A stretch of 57,882 nucleotides of DNA from an uncultured Bacteroidales bacterium. GTDB lineage: Bacteria; Bacteroidota; Bacteroidia; Bacteroidales; UBA932. The notes beneath the pieces were generated by a model. That model did not search any database. It had not been told where the DNA came from and saw only the letters and a list, made by a program, of their open reading frames with translations. The position numbers and the translations under genes are program-made. The DNA is taken from contig CAJOHX010000012.1 of assembly GCA_905234475.1 (NCBI GenBank), forward strand, positions 1 to 57,882, read 5' to 3'. Each line of letters opens with the position of its first letter. Within the stretch, counting starts at the first letter, position 1. Shown here one piece after another: positions 17,056-30,431 of this stretch.

Positions 17056-19029
17056 ATGAAGCATATGAAAAAGATTTTCACCTATATTATCGCCGCTTCT
17101 ATCGTCCTCGGATTCTCCTCCTGCGACAAAATCTTCGACAGCCTCGAAGGCGACCTCTCGAAGATGTCCGCAGAGGACATGACTGCCACGGCAGCCGGTC
17201 TGGACCGCCTGGTATCCACCCTGTACCAGTCCATCCCGATGTACGCTTTTGCCGAATTGGACAAGAATACGCCCAACGCCAACGACTCGGCGACCAGCAG
17301 CAGCTATGTAGGCGGTATGTACAACACTAACGCTGCCGGCGACTGGAGCTACACCTACGTCCGCGATATCAACTTCTTCATCCAGTCTATTGCCGAGGCC
17401 AAGGAGAAAGGAATCATCTCCGAAGCCACCTACAAAGAGTACCTGGGCGAGGCCAAGTTCATCCGCGCCTACTACTATTTCGCTTCCGTGCGTCATTACG
17501 GTGGCGTCCCCATCGTGACCGAACCGCTCGAAAAGTATTTCGACGGCGATAAGAACGAAGGCCTTTATGTCGAGCGCAGCACCGAGAAAGCGACCTGGGA
17601 CTTCGTCCTGAGCGAACTTGACGAGGCGATCAGCCTCCTTCCCGAGACCCGCGCCGACGCCTACCGCGCCAACAAGTGGGCAGCCTATGGCCTGAAGTCC
17701 CGCGTCGCCCTCTGGGCCGCTTCCGTGTCCAAGTACTGGAGCAAGGCTGCCATCGGTACCGACCACGAAGCCGTCAGCAAGAAGCTCACCTACATGGAGG
17801 CGAGCTATGCAGACGGCTACTACCAGCAGTGCATCGACGCTTCCGAGGCCATCATCAATTCCGGCAAGTTCAGCCTCTACGGCGCTACGCCGAGCACGGT
17901 TGAAGAAGCCGTCAAGAACCTTGAGAACCTCTTCCTGGACCGCCGCAACGAAGAGTTCATCTTCGGCCGCAGCTACAAGAACGGCGTCGCCACCAACTCC
18001 AACGGCATCGACCTCAAGAACTCGCCCAACCAGGCCCACGGCTCCGGCACCGGCGTGTGGAGGTTCGGCTGCTACGGCGTGACCCTCGACCTCGCGGACG
18101 TGTATGACAACTACGGCACCGGCTTCTCCGGCGTGGACGGTACCATCGCGACCCGCACCGACGGACAGGAGAATGTCTTCGTCGCCCAGCCTTCCCAGGA
18201 GACCGGCAAGAGCACCATCAAGGCCATCGACTTCATCAAGTACGACTCTCCAGCCGATGCGTTCAAGAACAAGGACGCCCGCTTCCTCGCCCACGTGATC
18301 TATCCGTTCTGTACCTTCCGCAATACGGAAATCATCATCCAGGGCGGCATGTGGAAGAGCAACGGCGACCTGGTCATCTACGACGACTCCAACCCGAGCG
18401 AGACCGTCGCCGGCAAGACCTACTACGGCTACGGCGCCATCAACGAGACCTACTACTCCGGTTTCTACTACCGCGGCCACACCAACGACGGTTCCTGGTA
18501 CACCACGGGCTTCGGCCTCAAGAAGTTCCTCGATCCCAGCAAGGCCGTGTCCGAGTCGCAGAACCCCTGGTATGACATCCGCTACGCGGAGATCCTGCTG
18601 AACTACTGCGAGGCCCAGGTGGAGAAAAACGGCACCGATGCCGGCCAGTCCAAGAAGTACCTCAACGAAATCCGCCGCCGCGCCAACTTCCGTGACGAGC
18701 GTTCCGCCACCCTGGAGAACGTCCTTCACGAGCGCCGCATCGAACTTGCCTTCGAGGATGACTACGGCTCCACGCTGTGGCGCCGCCGCGCCTACTTCAA
18801 CCGTGAGCGCGACCTCGCCACCAACCCGACCGGCGGCCGCAAGCACGCCCTCATCCCGATCGTGGACCTGCACGACGGTGCCCCTCACTACATCCTTGTC
18901 CGGGCCAACACCTTCGACTACGACACCGACCGCTACACCAATACGGCCGACTTCAACAACCTGTCGTACTACGGATCCATCCCCAACTACACGGTTAACA
19001 GGATTGTCCGCAACCCTATCCAGGACTAA
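17056..19029 (+). CDS. SusD/RagB-family nutrient-binding lipoprotein
   Basis: This 657-residue surface lipoprotein caps the SusC channel and binds glycans. The signal peptide ends at a lipobox (LGFSSC, about Cys23). Typical features are an alpha-helical TPR-like core, EAKFIRAYYYFASVRHYGGVPIVTEPL (about 135-160), DYGSTLWRRR and a C-terminal RIVRNPIQ. An ATG three codons later (17065, MKKIF) is an equally plausible start. At about 657 residues it is longer than the usual 500-600. It is translationally coupled to SusC. Confidence 0.94.
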   Translation: MKHMKKIFTYIIAASIVLGFSSCDKIFDSLEGDLSKMSAEDMTATAAGLDRLVSTLYQSIPMYAFAELDKNTPNANDSATSSSYVGGMYNTNAAGDWSYTYVRDINFFIQSIAEAKEKGIISEATYKEYLGEAKFIRAYYYFASVRHYGGVPIVTEPLEKYFDGDKNEGLYVERSTEKATWDFVLSELDEAISLLPETRADAYRANKWAAYGLKSRVALWAASVSKYWSKAAIGTDHEAVSKKLTYMEASYADGYYQQCIDASEAIINSGKFSLYGATPSTVEEAVKNLENLFLDRRNEEFIFGRSYKNGVATNSNGIDLKNSPNQAHGSGTGVWRFGCYGVTLDLADVYDNYGTGFSGVDGTIATRTDGQENVFVAQPSQETGKSTIKAIDFIKYDSPADAFKNKDARFLAHVIYPFCTFRNTEIIIQGGMWKSNGDLVIYDDSNPSETVAGKTYYGYGAINETYYSGFYYRGHTNDGSWYTTGFGLKKFLDPSKAVSESQNPWYDIRYAEILLNYCEAQVEKNGTDAGQSKKYLNEIRRRANFRDERSATLENVLHERRIELAFEDDYGSTLWRRRAYFNRERDLATNPTGGRKHALIPIVDLHDGAPHYILVRANTFDYDTDRYTNTADFNNLSYYGSIPNYTVNRIVRNPIQD

Positions 19030-19047
19030 TTAAATTTGGAATACATT

Positions 19048-19998
19048 ATGAAAAGAATATTATCCATTCTGTCTTGTGGCCTGCTTCTGATGACCGCCGT
19101 CTCCTGCGACTGGTTCCAGCTTGACAACCAGGAAGGCTGGGACGCCAAGGTCAGCGGCAAGATCATCGACGCCAAGACCGGCCAGCCGGTCCAGTCCGAG
19201 CAGGGCTCTTCCATCACGGTGATCGAGCAGGGTTGGAAGAATCCCGTTTCAGGCGATCCTGTCTCCCAAAACCAGAGTTGGAAGATCAAGAATGACGGTA
19301 CCTACCGCAACAACCTCGTGTTCGCCGGCGAGTACATCATGAATACCGTCTCCGGCGCCAACTTCATGGCCGATCCCGCCAAGTTCACCCTCAACAAGGG
19401 CGACAACACGGTTGACTTCAAAGTCACTCCGTTCTGCCGCATCCTCAACCCGAAGATCACCTATGATGCCACCACCAAGGTGATCACGGCCACCTGCACC
19501 ATTGAATCCGACATTGCCGGTGTAAACAACGTCGGTAACGTGTACCTCTGCGTCTATCCCGACCGCTTCGTCCGCAACGGATACAACAAGTGCAAAGAGG
19601 ACCCGTACGCCCACGTTGAGAACATCACGCCGGACGGCACCACCCAGATCACCCTCTCCGTGGACCCCGAGCGCGTCGTCAACGGCAAGAAGGTCAACGC
19701 CGAAGAATTCCAGTATGACCGTCCCCACTACATCCGCATCGCGGCTGTCGCCGGCAGCTATTCCGGTCTGCCCGCATGGGATGAAACCAACTACGAGATC
19801 GACTGGGACAACTTCCCTTGGGACCAGCTTGCCGATGACTGGAGCAATTTCAACGACATCGTCGTCTACAAAGCAGTTGTCACTCACCATGAAGCGACCT
19901 ATGCCCTGGACGGCAATATCAATGGCTCCGGTGCCTACAATTATTCTCCTGTGTACAAACTCGAGAACGGCCAGATCACGGAAGTGACCGACTGGTAG
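19048..19998 (+). CDS. DUF3823-type lipoprotein of the Sus operon
   Basis: This 316-residue lipoprotein (SCDW lipobox, about Cys20) matches the DUF3823 type. An N-terminal carboxypeptidase-regulatory-like beta domain (VSGKIIDAKTGQPVQ, IKNDGTYRNNLVFAGEY) is followed by a second beta domain (PKITYDATTKVITATCTIE). Members usually follow SusC/SusD genes and are taken as surface glycan-binding accessory proteins, in the position of SusE/SusF. The ATG at 19048 is chosen over one four codons upstream because it begins MKRILSIL. A strong terminator follows. Confidence 0.85.
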   Translation: MKRILSILSCGLLLMTAVSCDWFQLDNQEGWDAKVSGKIIDAKTGQPVQSEQGSSITVIEQGWKNPVSGDPVSQNQSWKIKNDGTYRNNLVFAGEYIMNTVSGANFMADPAKFTLNKGDNTVDFKVTPFCRILNPKITYDATTKVITATCTIESDIAGVNNVGNVYLCVYPDRFVRNGYNKCKEDPYAHVENITPDGTTQITLSVDPERVVNGKKVNAEEFQYDRPHYIRIAAVAGSYSGLPAWDETNYEIDWDNFPWDQLADDWSNFNDIVVYKAVVTHHEATYALDGNINGSGAYNYSPVYKLENGQITEVTDW

Positions 19999-20007
19999 CT
20001 TTTTGCT

Positions 20008-20050
20008 AAAAAAATACCGGTTCAGCCAAGACTGGACCGGTATTTTTTTA
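20008..20050 (+). terminator. Rho-independent terminator ending the SusC/SusD operon
   Basis: AAAAAATACCGGTTCAG and CTGGACCGGTATTTTTT form a long stem with one G-U pair and a six-base loop, ending in a T tract. The last bases of the T tract are shared with the -7 promoter element of the next gene. Confidence 0.88.
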
Positions 20051-20056
20051 TCTTTG
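20049..20056 (+). promoter_or_regulatory. Bacteroidetes -7 element (TATCTTTG) overlapping the terminator
   Basis: The TAnnTTTG match starts inside the T tract of the preceding terminator and lies 27 bases before the ATG at 20084. It should drive the GH3 gene and esterase copy 4. Confidence 0.55.
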
Positions 20057-20083
20057 CATTGGAAGACTCTTAGACCTGTATTC

Positions 20084-23465
<3,382 letters not shown>

Positions 23466-23475
23466 CGTGGTTCAT

Positions 23476-23516
23476 ATGCAAAAAGGGCTGACCCGACGGG
23501 CCAGCCCTTTTTGCAT
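23476..23516. terminator. Bidirectional terminator
   Basis: ATGCAAAAAGGGCTG and CAGCCCTTTTTGCAT form a 15-bp stem, and CCC/GGG inside can extend it. A and T tracts on both flanks serve the convergent genes ending at 23465 and 23527. Confidence 0.85.
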
Positions 23517-23526
23517 CACACACACC

Positions 23527-24195
23527 CTATTGGCCCGCCCACTCGCGGCAGAGGGCCATGACGGCTTCGACATTGCTGTTGTCCATCTTCTTGTGCTGGG
23601 AGAACCAGGCGTCGATGGCGTCCTTGCTGTCCGGGAAGCACTTCTGGAAATTCTTCTTGGTCAGCGTCAGCACCGAGTCGCCCTTGTACAGGAAGATCGT
23701 CTCGCTCATGCGGTACGGGACATCCTTGTTGTCCTCGAACAGATAATACTTCGAGCCGTCCTGCATGCCCATGATGTTGGTCACGGCCGTGGTCTGGCTC
23801 TCCATGCCGTAGCCGGAGGTCTTGCTGTCCGTCAGCAGCAAGACATTGCGCTTGATGGCCGCCGAGACGTCGCCGGACAAAGGATACAGGCGCAGGAACG
23901 CCCCGTCATAAGGCACGAAGGTGACCCCGCCGATCACGACGCGCGTCATGTCGTCGTCGATCTCGACCATCAGTTCCGTCCCATCCTTGTCGATGTAGCG
24001 GATGGTGTTGTCCACCGCGCAGATATTGAATTTTCCCGTTGCCGGTGGCTGGCCGCGGAACTGCACGGAGCCGGAGGCCATGTCGGGCAGCAGGTAGAAA
24101 ACGTCCTTCGGGAGGCCGCCGTTGCCTTCCTGCGCAGGGAGGAGAAATGCCGCTCCGCACAACAGGGAGACGAGCAGGCACAGTACTTTTCTCAT
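23527..24195 (-). CDS. Secreted protein of unknown function
   Basis: I do not recognise this 222-residue protein. It has a clear Sec signal peptide (MRKVLCLLVSLLCGAAFLLPAQ). The mature part looks beta-rich (FNICAVDNTIRYIDKDG, MVEIDDDMTRVVIGGVTFV) and ends in a charged helical tail (SQHKKMDNSNVEAVMALC). No transmembrane segment or catalytic motif is seen. The ATG at 24195 is preferred over 24207 because a -7 element at 24215-24222 would place the transcript start almost on the latter. It has its own promoter and lies between an esterase and a GH3 gene of the locus. Confidence 0.65.
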   Translation of the reverse strand: MRKVLCLLVSLLCGAAFLLPAQEGNGGLPKDVFYLLPDMASGSVQFRGQPPATGKFNICAVDNTIRYIDKDGTELMVEIDDDMTRVVIGGVTFVPYDGAFLRLYPLSGDVSAAIKRNVLLLTDSKTSGYGMESQTTAVTNIMGMQDGSKYYLFEDNKDVPYRMSETIFLYKGDSVLTLTKKNFQKCFPDSKDAIDAWFSQHKKMDNSNVEAVMALCREWAGQ

Positions 24196-24214
24196 ATTCA
24201 ATCGCATTTGACAG

Positions 24215-24222
24215 CAAATATA
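24215..24222 (-). promoter_or_regulatory. Bacteroidetes -7 element (TATATTTG)
   Basis: An exact TAnnTTTG on the minus strand lies 19 bases upstream of the ATG at 24195. Confidence 0.55.
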
Positions 24223-24296
24223 ACAATTTTTGTTCCAATACATAACGGAAAGAAGGCCCGCACGCGGCAGACCTTCTTCCCTTATTGCAGCGGAGG

Positions 24297-26555
24297 CTAG
24301 ATGGTGACTTCCGCCTGCTTGCGGATGTCGTCGGAAGCGGAGCCGAGCAGGAGCTGGATGCGGCCGTGCTCGAGCTCCCAGGCGTTCGCCTCGACGTTCC
24401 AGTAGCGAAGGTCCTTCATCGGGATCTCCAGCGTGACGGTCTTCGTCTCGCCGGCCGCGAGGCTCACGCGGGAGAAGGCCTTGAGCTCCTTCTCCGGCCA
24501 CTCGACCTTGCTGCCGATGCGCTTGACATAGAGCTGGACCACCTCGTCGGCGGGCATGGCGCCCTCGTTGGTCAGCTCGAAGGTGACCTTGACGGCGTCC
24601 TTGCCGGCGCTGGCGGCCATCTGGCCGTAGCCGAAAGTCACATAGGACAGGCCGTGGCCGAAGGCGTACATCGGCTTGACCTTCTTGGTATCGAACCAGC
24701 GGTAGCCCACGAGCTGGCCTTCCGTGTACTTGGCGGTCGGTTTGGGCATGGCGTCCATCAGCTTCTGGCGCTCCTCGCGGGACAGCTGCGTCGCGTCGGC
24801 GCGGTACATCAGCGTGAAGAGGTCGCCGCCCTGGGTCTTGTCCGGGAAGTTGCCCATCGCGAAAGCCGGGCTGTCCTCGAGCTTCATCGGGAAGGTGAAC
24901 GGGAGCTTGCCGGACGGGGCGATGTCGCCGAAGAGGACCTCGGCGAGGGCGGTGCCGCCCTCGGTGCCGTTCCACCAGCCCTGGACGATGGCCGGGCTGA
25001 CGGGCTCGAGTTCGCGCAGGTCGGTGGGACCGCCGCTGATGAGCACGGTCACCAGGTTCTTGTTGGCCTCGTAGAGGGCCTTGACCACCTCGTTCTGGCC
25101 GGTCGGCAGGTCGATGTTGGCACGGTCGCTGCCTTCGGTCTCGATGCTCTTGTTGGTGCCGCCGAAGAAGATGACGACGTCGGCTTCCTTCGCCAGCTTG
25201 ACCGCCTCGGCGAGCAGTTTCTTGTCGGCCGGCTCGTCAATGGCGGCCGCCACGAGCGGGTCGGGCGTTGCGGGGGCGGGACCCCAGCGGCGGCCCGGGA
25301 AGTTCTTGTAGCCGGGGGCGTAGCTGACCTGGATACCGGCGCCAGCGCGCTTCTGGATGCCCTGCAGCGGGGTGATCTCGTAAAGGGCCTTGACGCCAGC
25401 GCCCATGCCGCCGGACTGGGTCTTCAGGACGGCGTTCTGGCCGATGACGGCGATCTTCTTCACATCGCCCTTGAGCGGCAGCACGCCACCCTCGTTTTTC
25501 AGCAGGACGATGGACTTCTCGGCCACCTGCTTCGCGATGTCCTGGCACTCCGGCTGGGAGGTCATCTTCGTGTTCGCCACGTCGTCCGGAATGGCCTCGA
25601 CGGCGAAGCGGACGCGGAGGATCTGGCGGACTTTCTCGTCCACGAGCTTCTCGGTGAGCGCGCCCGTGGCGATGGAGTCGATGACCGGCTGGCCGAGGTA
25701 GTTGCTGCCCGTCATCTGGACGTTGAGGCCGTGGAGCATGGCGCCCATCGTGCTGTGGGTGCCGCCCCAGTCGGACACGGTGAAGCCCTTGAAGCCCCAC
25801 TCGCCGCGGAGGATCTCGTTGAGCAGGTGCTCGTTCTCGGAGCAGTAGTCGCCGTTGACCTTGTTGTAGGCCGGCATCACGCTCATGGCACCGCCCTCGA
25901 CGACGGCGCGCTCGAAGGGCTTGAGGTAGATCTCACGGAGCGTCCGCTCGTCCACCTGGGCGTCCACGCTGCCGCGGTTGGTCTCCTGGTTGTTGACGGC
26001 GAAGTGCTTGATGCAGACCGCGGTGCCCTGGTCCTGCACGCCCTTTGTATAGTACAGCGACAGGGCGGCGCTCAGGATGGGATCCTCGCTGAGGTACTCG
26101 TAGGTGCGGCCGCCGACCGGCAGGCGCTGGATGTTCACGGCCGGGCCGAGGATGACGTCCTTGCCGCGCAGGCGAGCTTCGATACCCATGCCGGTGCCGT
26201 ACTTATACGCCAGCTCCTCGGACCAGGTCGCCGCCAGGGCGGAGCCGGTCGGGAAGAAGGTGGCGGAGTCGAGCTTCCAGCCCGCGGGCGTGAAGCCGTT
26301 GGGCACGCCCTCCTCGCGGATGCCGAAGGGGCCGTCCGCATAGTGCATGTCGGCGATGCCGAGGCGCTCCACGCCGGCCGACGACATGTTCGTCTTGCTG
26401 TGGAGCATGTTGACCTTCTCCTCGAGGGTCATCTGGGCGATGATCTTGTCAATGGCTTTGTCATTGACCGTCAGGCGGTCCTGGGGGGACTTCGGACCGG
26501 CGCACGCTGCGAGAAGGAGGGCAAGGCCGGCCAGACAGGTAATAGGTTTGAACAT
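24297..26555 (-). CDS. Glycoside hydrolase family 3 lipoprotein, beta-glucosidase-like
   Basis: This 752-residue lipoprotein (LLLAAC, Cys18) is a classic three-domain GH3 enzyme. It shows DGPFGIRE (74-81), CIKHFAVNNQETNRG (181-195) and the nucleophile Asp262 in FTVSDWGGTHS. The sandwich domain has SIVLLKNEGGVLPL and IQVSYAPGY, and the Fn3-like domain at the end has FELTNEGAMPADEVVQLYV. It removes terminal beta-linked sugars from short oligosaccharides, probably in the periplasm. It has its own promoter and is a separate GH3 branch from the other two in the window. Confidence 0.92.
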   Translation of the reverse strand: MFKPITCLAGLALLLAACAGPKSPQDRLTVNDKAIDKIIAQMTLEEKVNMLHSKTNMSSAGVERLGIADMHYADGPFGIREEGVPNGFTPAGWKLDSATFFPTGSALAATWSEELAYKYGTGMGIEARLRGKDVILGPAVNIQRLPVGGRTYEYLSEDPILSAALSLYYTKGVQDQGTAVCIKHFAVNNQETNRGSVDAQVDERTLREIYLKPFERAVVEGGAMSVMPAYNKVNGDYCSENEHLLNEILRGEWGFKGFTVSDWGGTHSTMGAMLHGLNVQMTGSNYLGQPVIDSIATGALTEKLVDEKVRQILRVRFAVEAIPDDVANTKMTSQPECQDIAKQVAEKSIVLLKNEGGVLPLKGDVKKIAVIGQNAVLKTQSGGMGAGVKALYEITPLQGIQKRAGAGIQVSYAPGYKNFPGRRWGPAPATPDPLVAAAIDEPADKKLLAEAVKLAKEADVVIFFGGTNKSIETEGSDRANIDLPTGQNEVVKALYEANKNLVTVLISGGPTDLRELEPVSPAIVQGWWNGTEGGTALAEVLFGDIAPSGKLPFTFPMKLEDSPAFAMGNFPDKTQGGDLFTLMYRADATQLSREERQKLMDAMPKPTAKYTEGQLVGYRWFDTKKVKPMYAFGHGLSYVTFGYGQMAASAGKDAVKVTFELTNEGAMPADEVVQLYVKRIGSKVEWPEKELKAFSRVSLAAGETKTVTLEIPMKDLRYWNVEANAWELEHGRIQLLLGSASDDIRKQAEVTI

Positions 26556-26595
26556 GGTTTTGGAGTTATTGTTGATTTTTATTGTTTTCTATCCT

Positions 26596-26603
26596 CAAAT
26601 ATA
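26596..26603 (-). promoter_or_regulatory. Bacteroidetes -7 element (TATATTTG) for the GH3 at 24297
   Basis: An exact TAnnTTTG on the minus strand lies 40 bases upstream of the ATG at 26555. The rest of the 26556-26757 spacer holds only the hairpin repeat at 26729-26757. Confidence 0.55.
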
Positions 26604-26728
26604 ATCATTTATCGACACACTCATCCCGGCACATCCTGTATCTTCCGGCAAATTGAACATCCGAATAACAATCTGAACGGATGCGCACAACGATGGCCGC
26701 GCGATTGCGCGGCCACTTTCAGAATGTT

Positions 26729-26757
26729 GTCATTCGCCGGCGCCGGCCGGCAATCTC
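26729..26757. repeat. Hairpin repeat abutting the stop of esterase copy 5
   Basis: A GTCATTCGCCGG...CCGGCAATCTC copy of the family seen at 742-770. Its last base is adjacent to the stop codon (26758-26760) of the minus-strand esterase. Confidence 0.7.
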
Positions 26758-28809
<2,052 letters not shown>

Positions 28810-28813
<4 letters not shown>

Positions 28814-30273
28814 TTCAATTTGGATTCAATGTTCAGGATCATCATGCGCGGATACGGCTCCCACGCCGGCATACCGTCGGCCGAAGGGACGCCCGTCTTG
28901 GCGAAGTTCGTCCAGAGCCGGCTGATGCGGTGGCCCAGTTCGACCGCCTGCGCGCCCCCGCCCGTGAAGGTGCGGTGCAGCTCGACGTTGTCGAACACGA
29001 AGGGGATCTCCAGACAGTGCGTGCTGCCCAGGGCACCGTCCAGCACCGGGGATTCCCAGGTGAACTGGTACAGATAGACCGGGGCGCAGCCCGCAGCAGT
29101 GCGGTCGGCCGCCTGCTGGAGCGCCAGGGGCTTGAAGATCGGATCCTCCCGGTCGCGCGTGAATTCGTGGTAGGTCGTGCCGATGATCACGGGAATGTCT
29201 TTCGAGACGGCCATAGCCGCCGCGGAGCCGGGCTGGTGGGGCAGGACCTCACCGTCCACGACCGGGCGGGTGCCGAATATCAGCTGGTTCAGGAGGTTCT
29301 CCGGCAATTCACCCTCGTGCTCCGCATCCGTGCGCACCTCCGCCACGGCGGCGTCATAAGCTTCGAGCAGCGCCGCATACGGGACGGTCCCGATCTCGGC
29401 GATGCGGGCCGGATTGATGCCCAGGTGGCGGACGGTGGCCGCACCGATGCGGCGGGACCATTTCTGCGGCAGCGCCTCCAGGATGGAGCCGCTCTCCACG
29501 ACCGCCTTGTGGAACAGGCCCTTCGCGGCAGGCATGGCGAGTAGGGTGCAGACCTTGCCGCCACCGCCGGACTGGCCGAAGATGGTCACGTTGGCGGGAT
29601 CGCCGCCGAATGCGGAAATATTGTCACGCACCCACTCCAGCGCCTTGACGATGTCGGTCATGCCGAGGTTGCCGGAGGCGGCGTAGCGGTTGCCGAAACC
29701 GGACAGGTCCAGGAAACCCAGGACGTTGAGGCGGTGGTTGAGCGACACGACCACCACGCCGTGGTCGCGCGCCAGGTTGGCGCCGTCGTAGCCGATCTGC
29801 TCCTGGCCGGAGCCGGCGCTGAAGCCGCCGCCGTGCAGCCAGACCATCACGGGGCGCCTGCGTCCATCATTTATACCAGCGGTCCACACATTGACGCGAA
29901 GGCAGTCCTCGTCCGGGAAGCCGTCGTCCCAGTGCATCGAGAAGGCCTGGAGGTCGTCGTACCAGCCGCTGCGCGGGCCCTGCGGACACGTGGGCCCATA
30001 GGCGCGGCTGCTGCGCACCTCCGTCCAGGGCTCGGGATCGGCCGCGGGCTGGAAACGCTCCGCCCGGGCGTAGGGAATACCCTTATAAGTATAGACGCCG
30101 TCTTCAATATAACCGGCCACGGGGCCGGACGCCGTCTGGACCGTCGAGACCTTCGCGGAGGTCTCCAGGCTGTGGAGGCATTGCTCGGAGCGGACGCCCT
30201 TCGGGCCGCAGGCAGCCACCGCCAGGCAGGCGGCAAACAGGAAGATGGAAGGAATGCGTGTTCTCATCGTCAT
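28810..30273 (-). CDS. Type-B carboxylesterase lipoprotein
   Basis: This 487-residue lipoprotein (AVAAC, Cys22) belongs to the COesterase/type-B carboxylesterase family. It has the conserved EDCLRVNVW (122-130), the oxyanion motif HGGGF (147-151), the nucleophile Ser235 in GQSGGGG (family form GESAGG) and a late STHCLEIPFVF bearing the probable catalytic His. The start is placed at 30273 (MTMRTRI); 30267 is also possible. It is the first gene of a coupled pair with the CE1 lipoprotein and is divergent from the hybrid regulator. Confidence 0.88.
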
Positions 30274-30291
30274 GCGGGATTGGTACGTATG

Positions 30292-30299
30292 CAAAATTA
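30292..30299 (-). promoter_or_regulatory. Bacteroidetes -7 element (TAATTTTG) for the carboxylesterase operon
   Basis: An exact TAnnTTTG on the minus strand lies 18 bases before the start at 30273. Confidence 0.5.
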
Positions 30300-30405
30300 C
30301 CCAACATCCCGCTCTTTTTCTTTTTCCTGCTCCCGAATGTTTTTCTTTCCGTACAAACCCGGTTTGCCACGTGTCCAATGTTTTCATTATTTTTCCAAAA
30401 TCAGT

Positions 30406-30413
30406 TATATTTG
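30406..30413 (+). promoter_or_regulatory. Bacteroidetes -7 element (TATATTTG) for the hybrid regulator
   Basis: An exact TAnnTTTG lies 18 bases before the ATG at 30432. A TTTT at 30381-30384, 21 bases upstream, could stand in for the -33 TTTG. The roughly 160-base divergent spacer is a natural place for autoregulation. Confidence 0.55.
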
Positions 30414-30431
30414 AGGTAATAATCCTTGCAT

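Noticed and set aside
14460..17081. Long open frame antisense to SusC, and similar ones opposite SusD, the GH3 genes and the permeases
   Set aside because: They mirror the codon bias of the sense genes, lack signal peptides or motifs, and overlap genes of certain identity.
24249..24278. Terminator from AAGAAGG...CCTTCTT between the unknown secreted protein and the GH3 gene
   Set aside because: The stem is only seven pairs with a 15-base loop and no T tract on the relevant strand; too weak to annotate.
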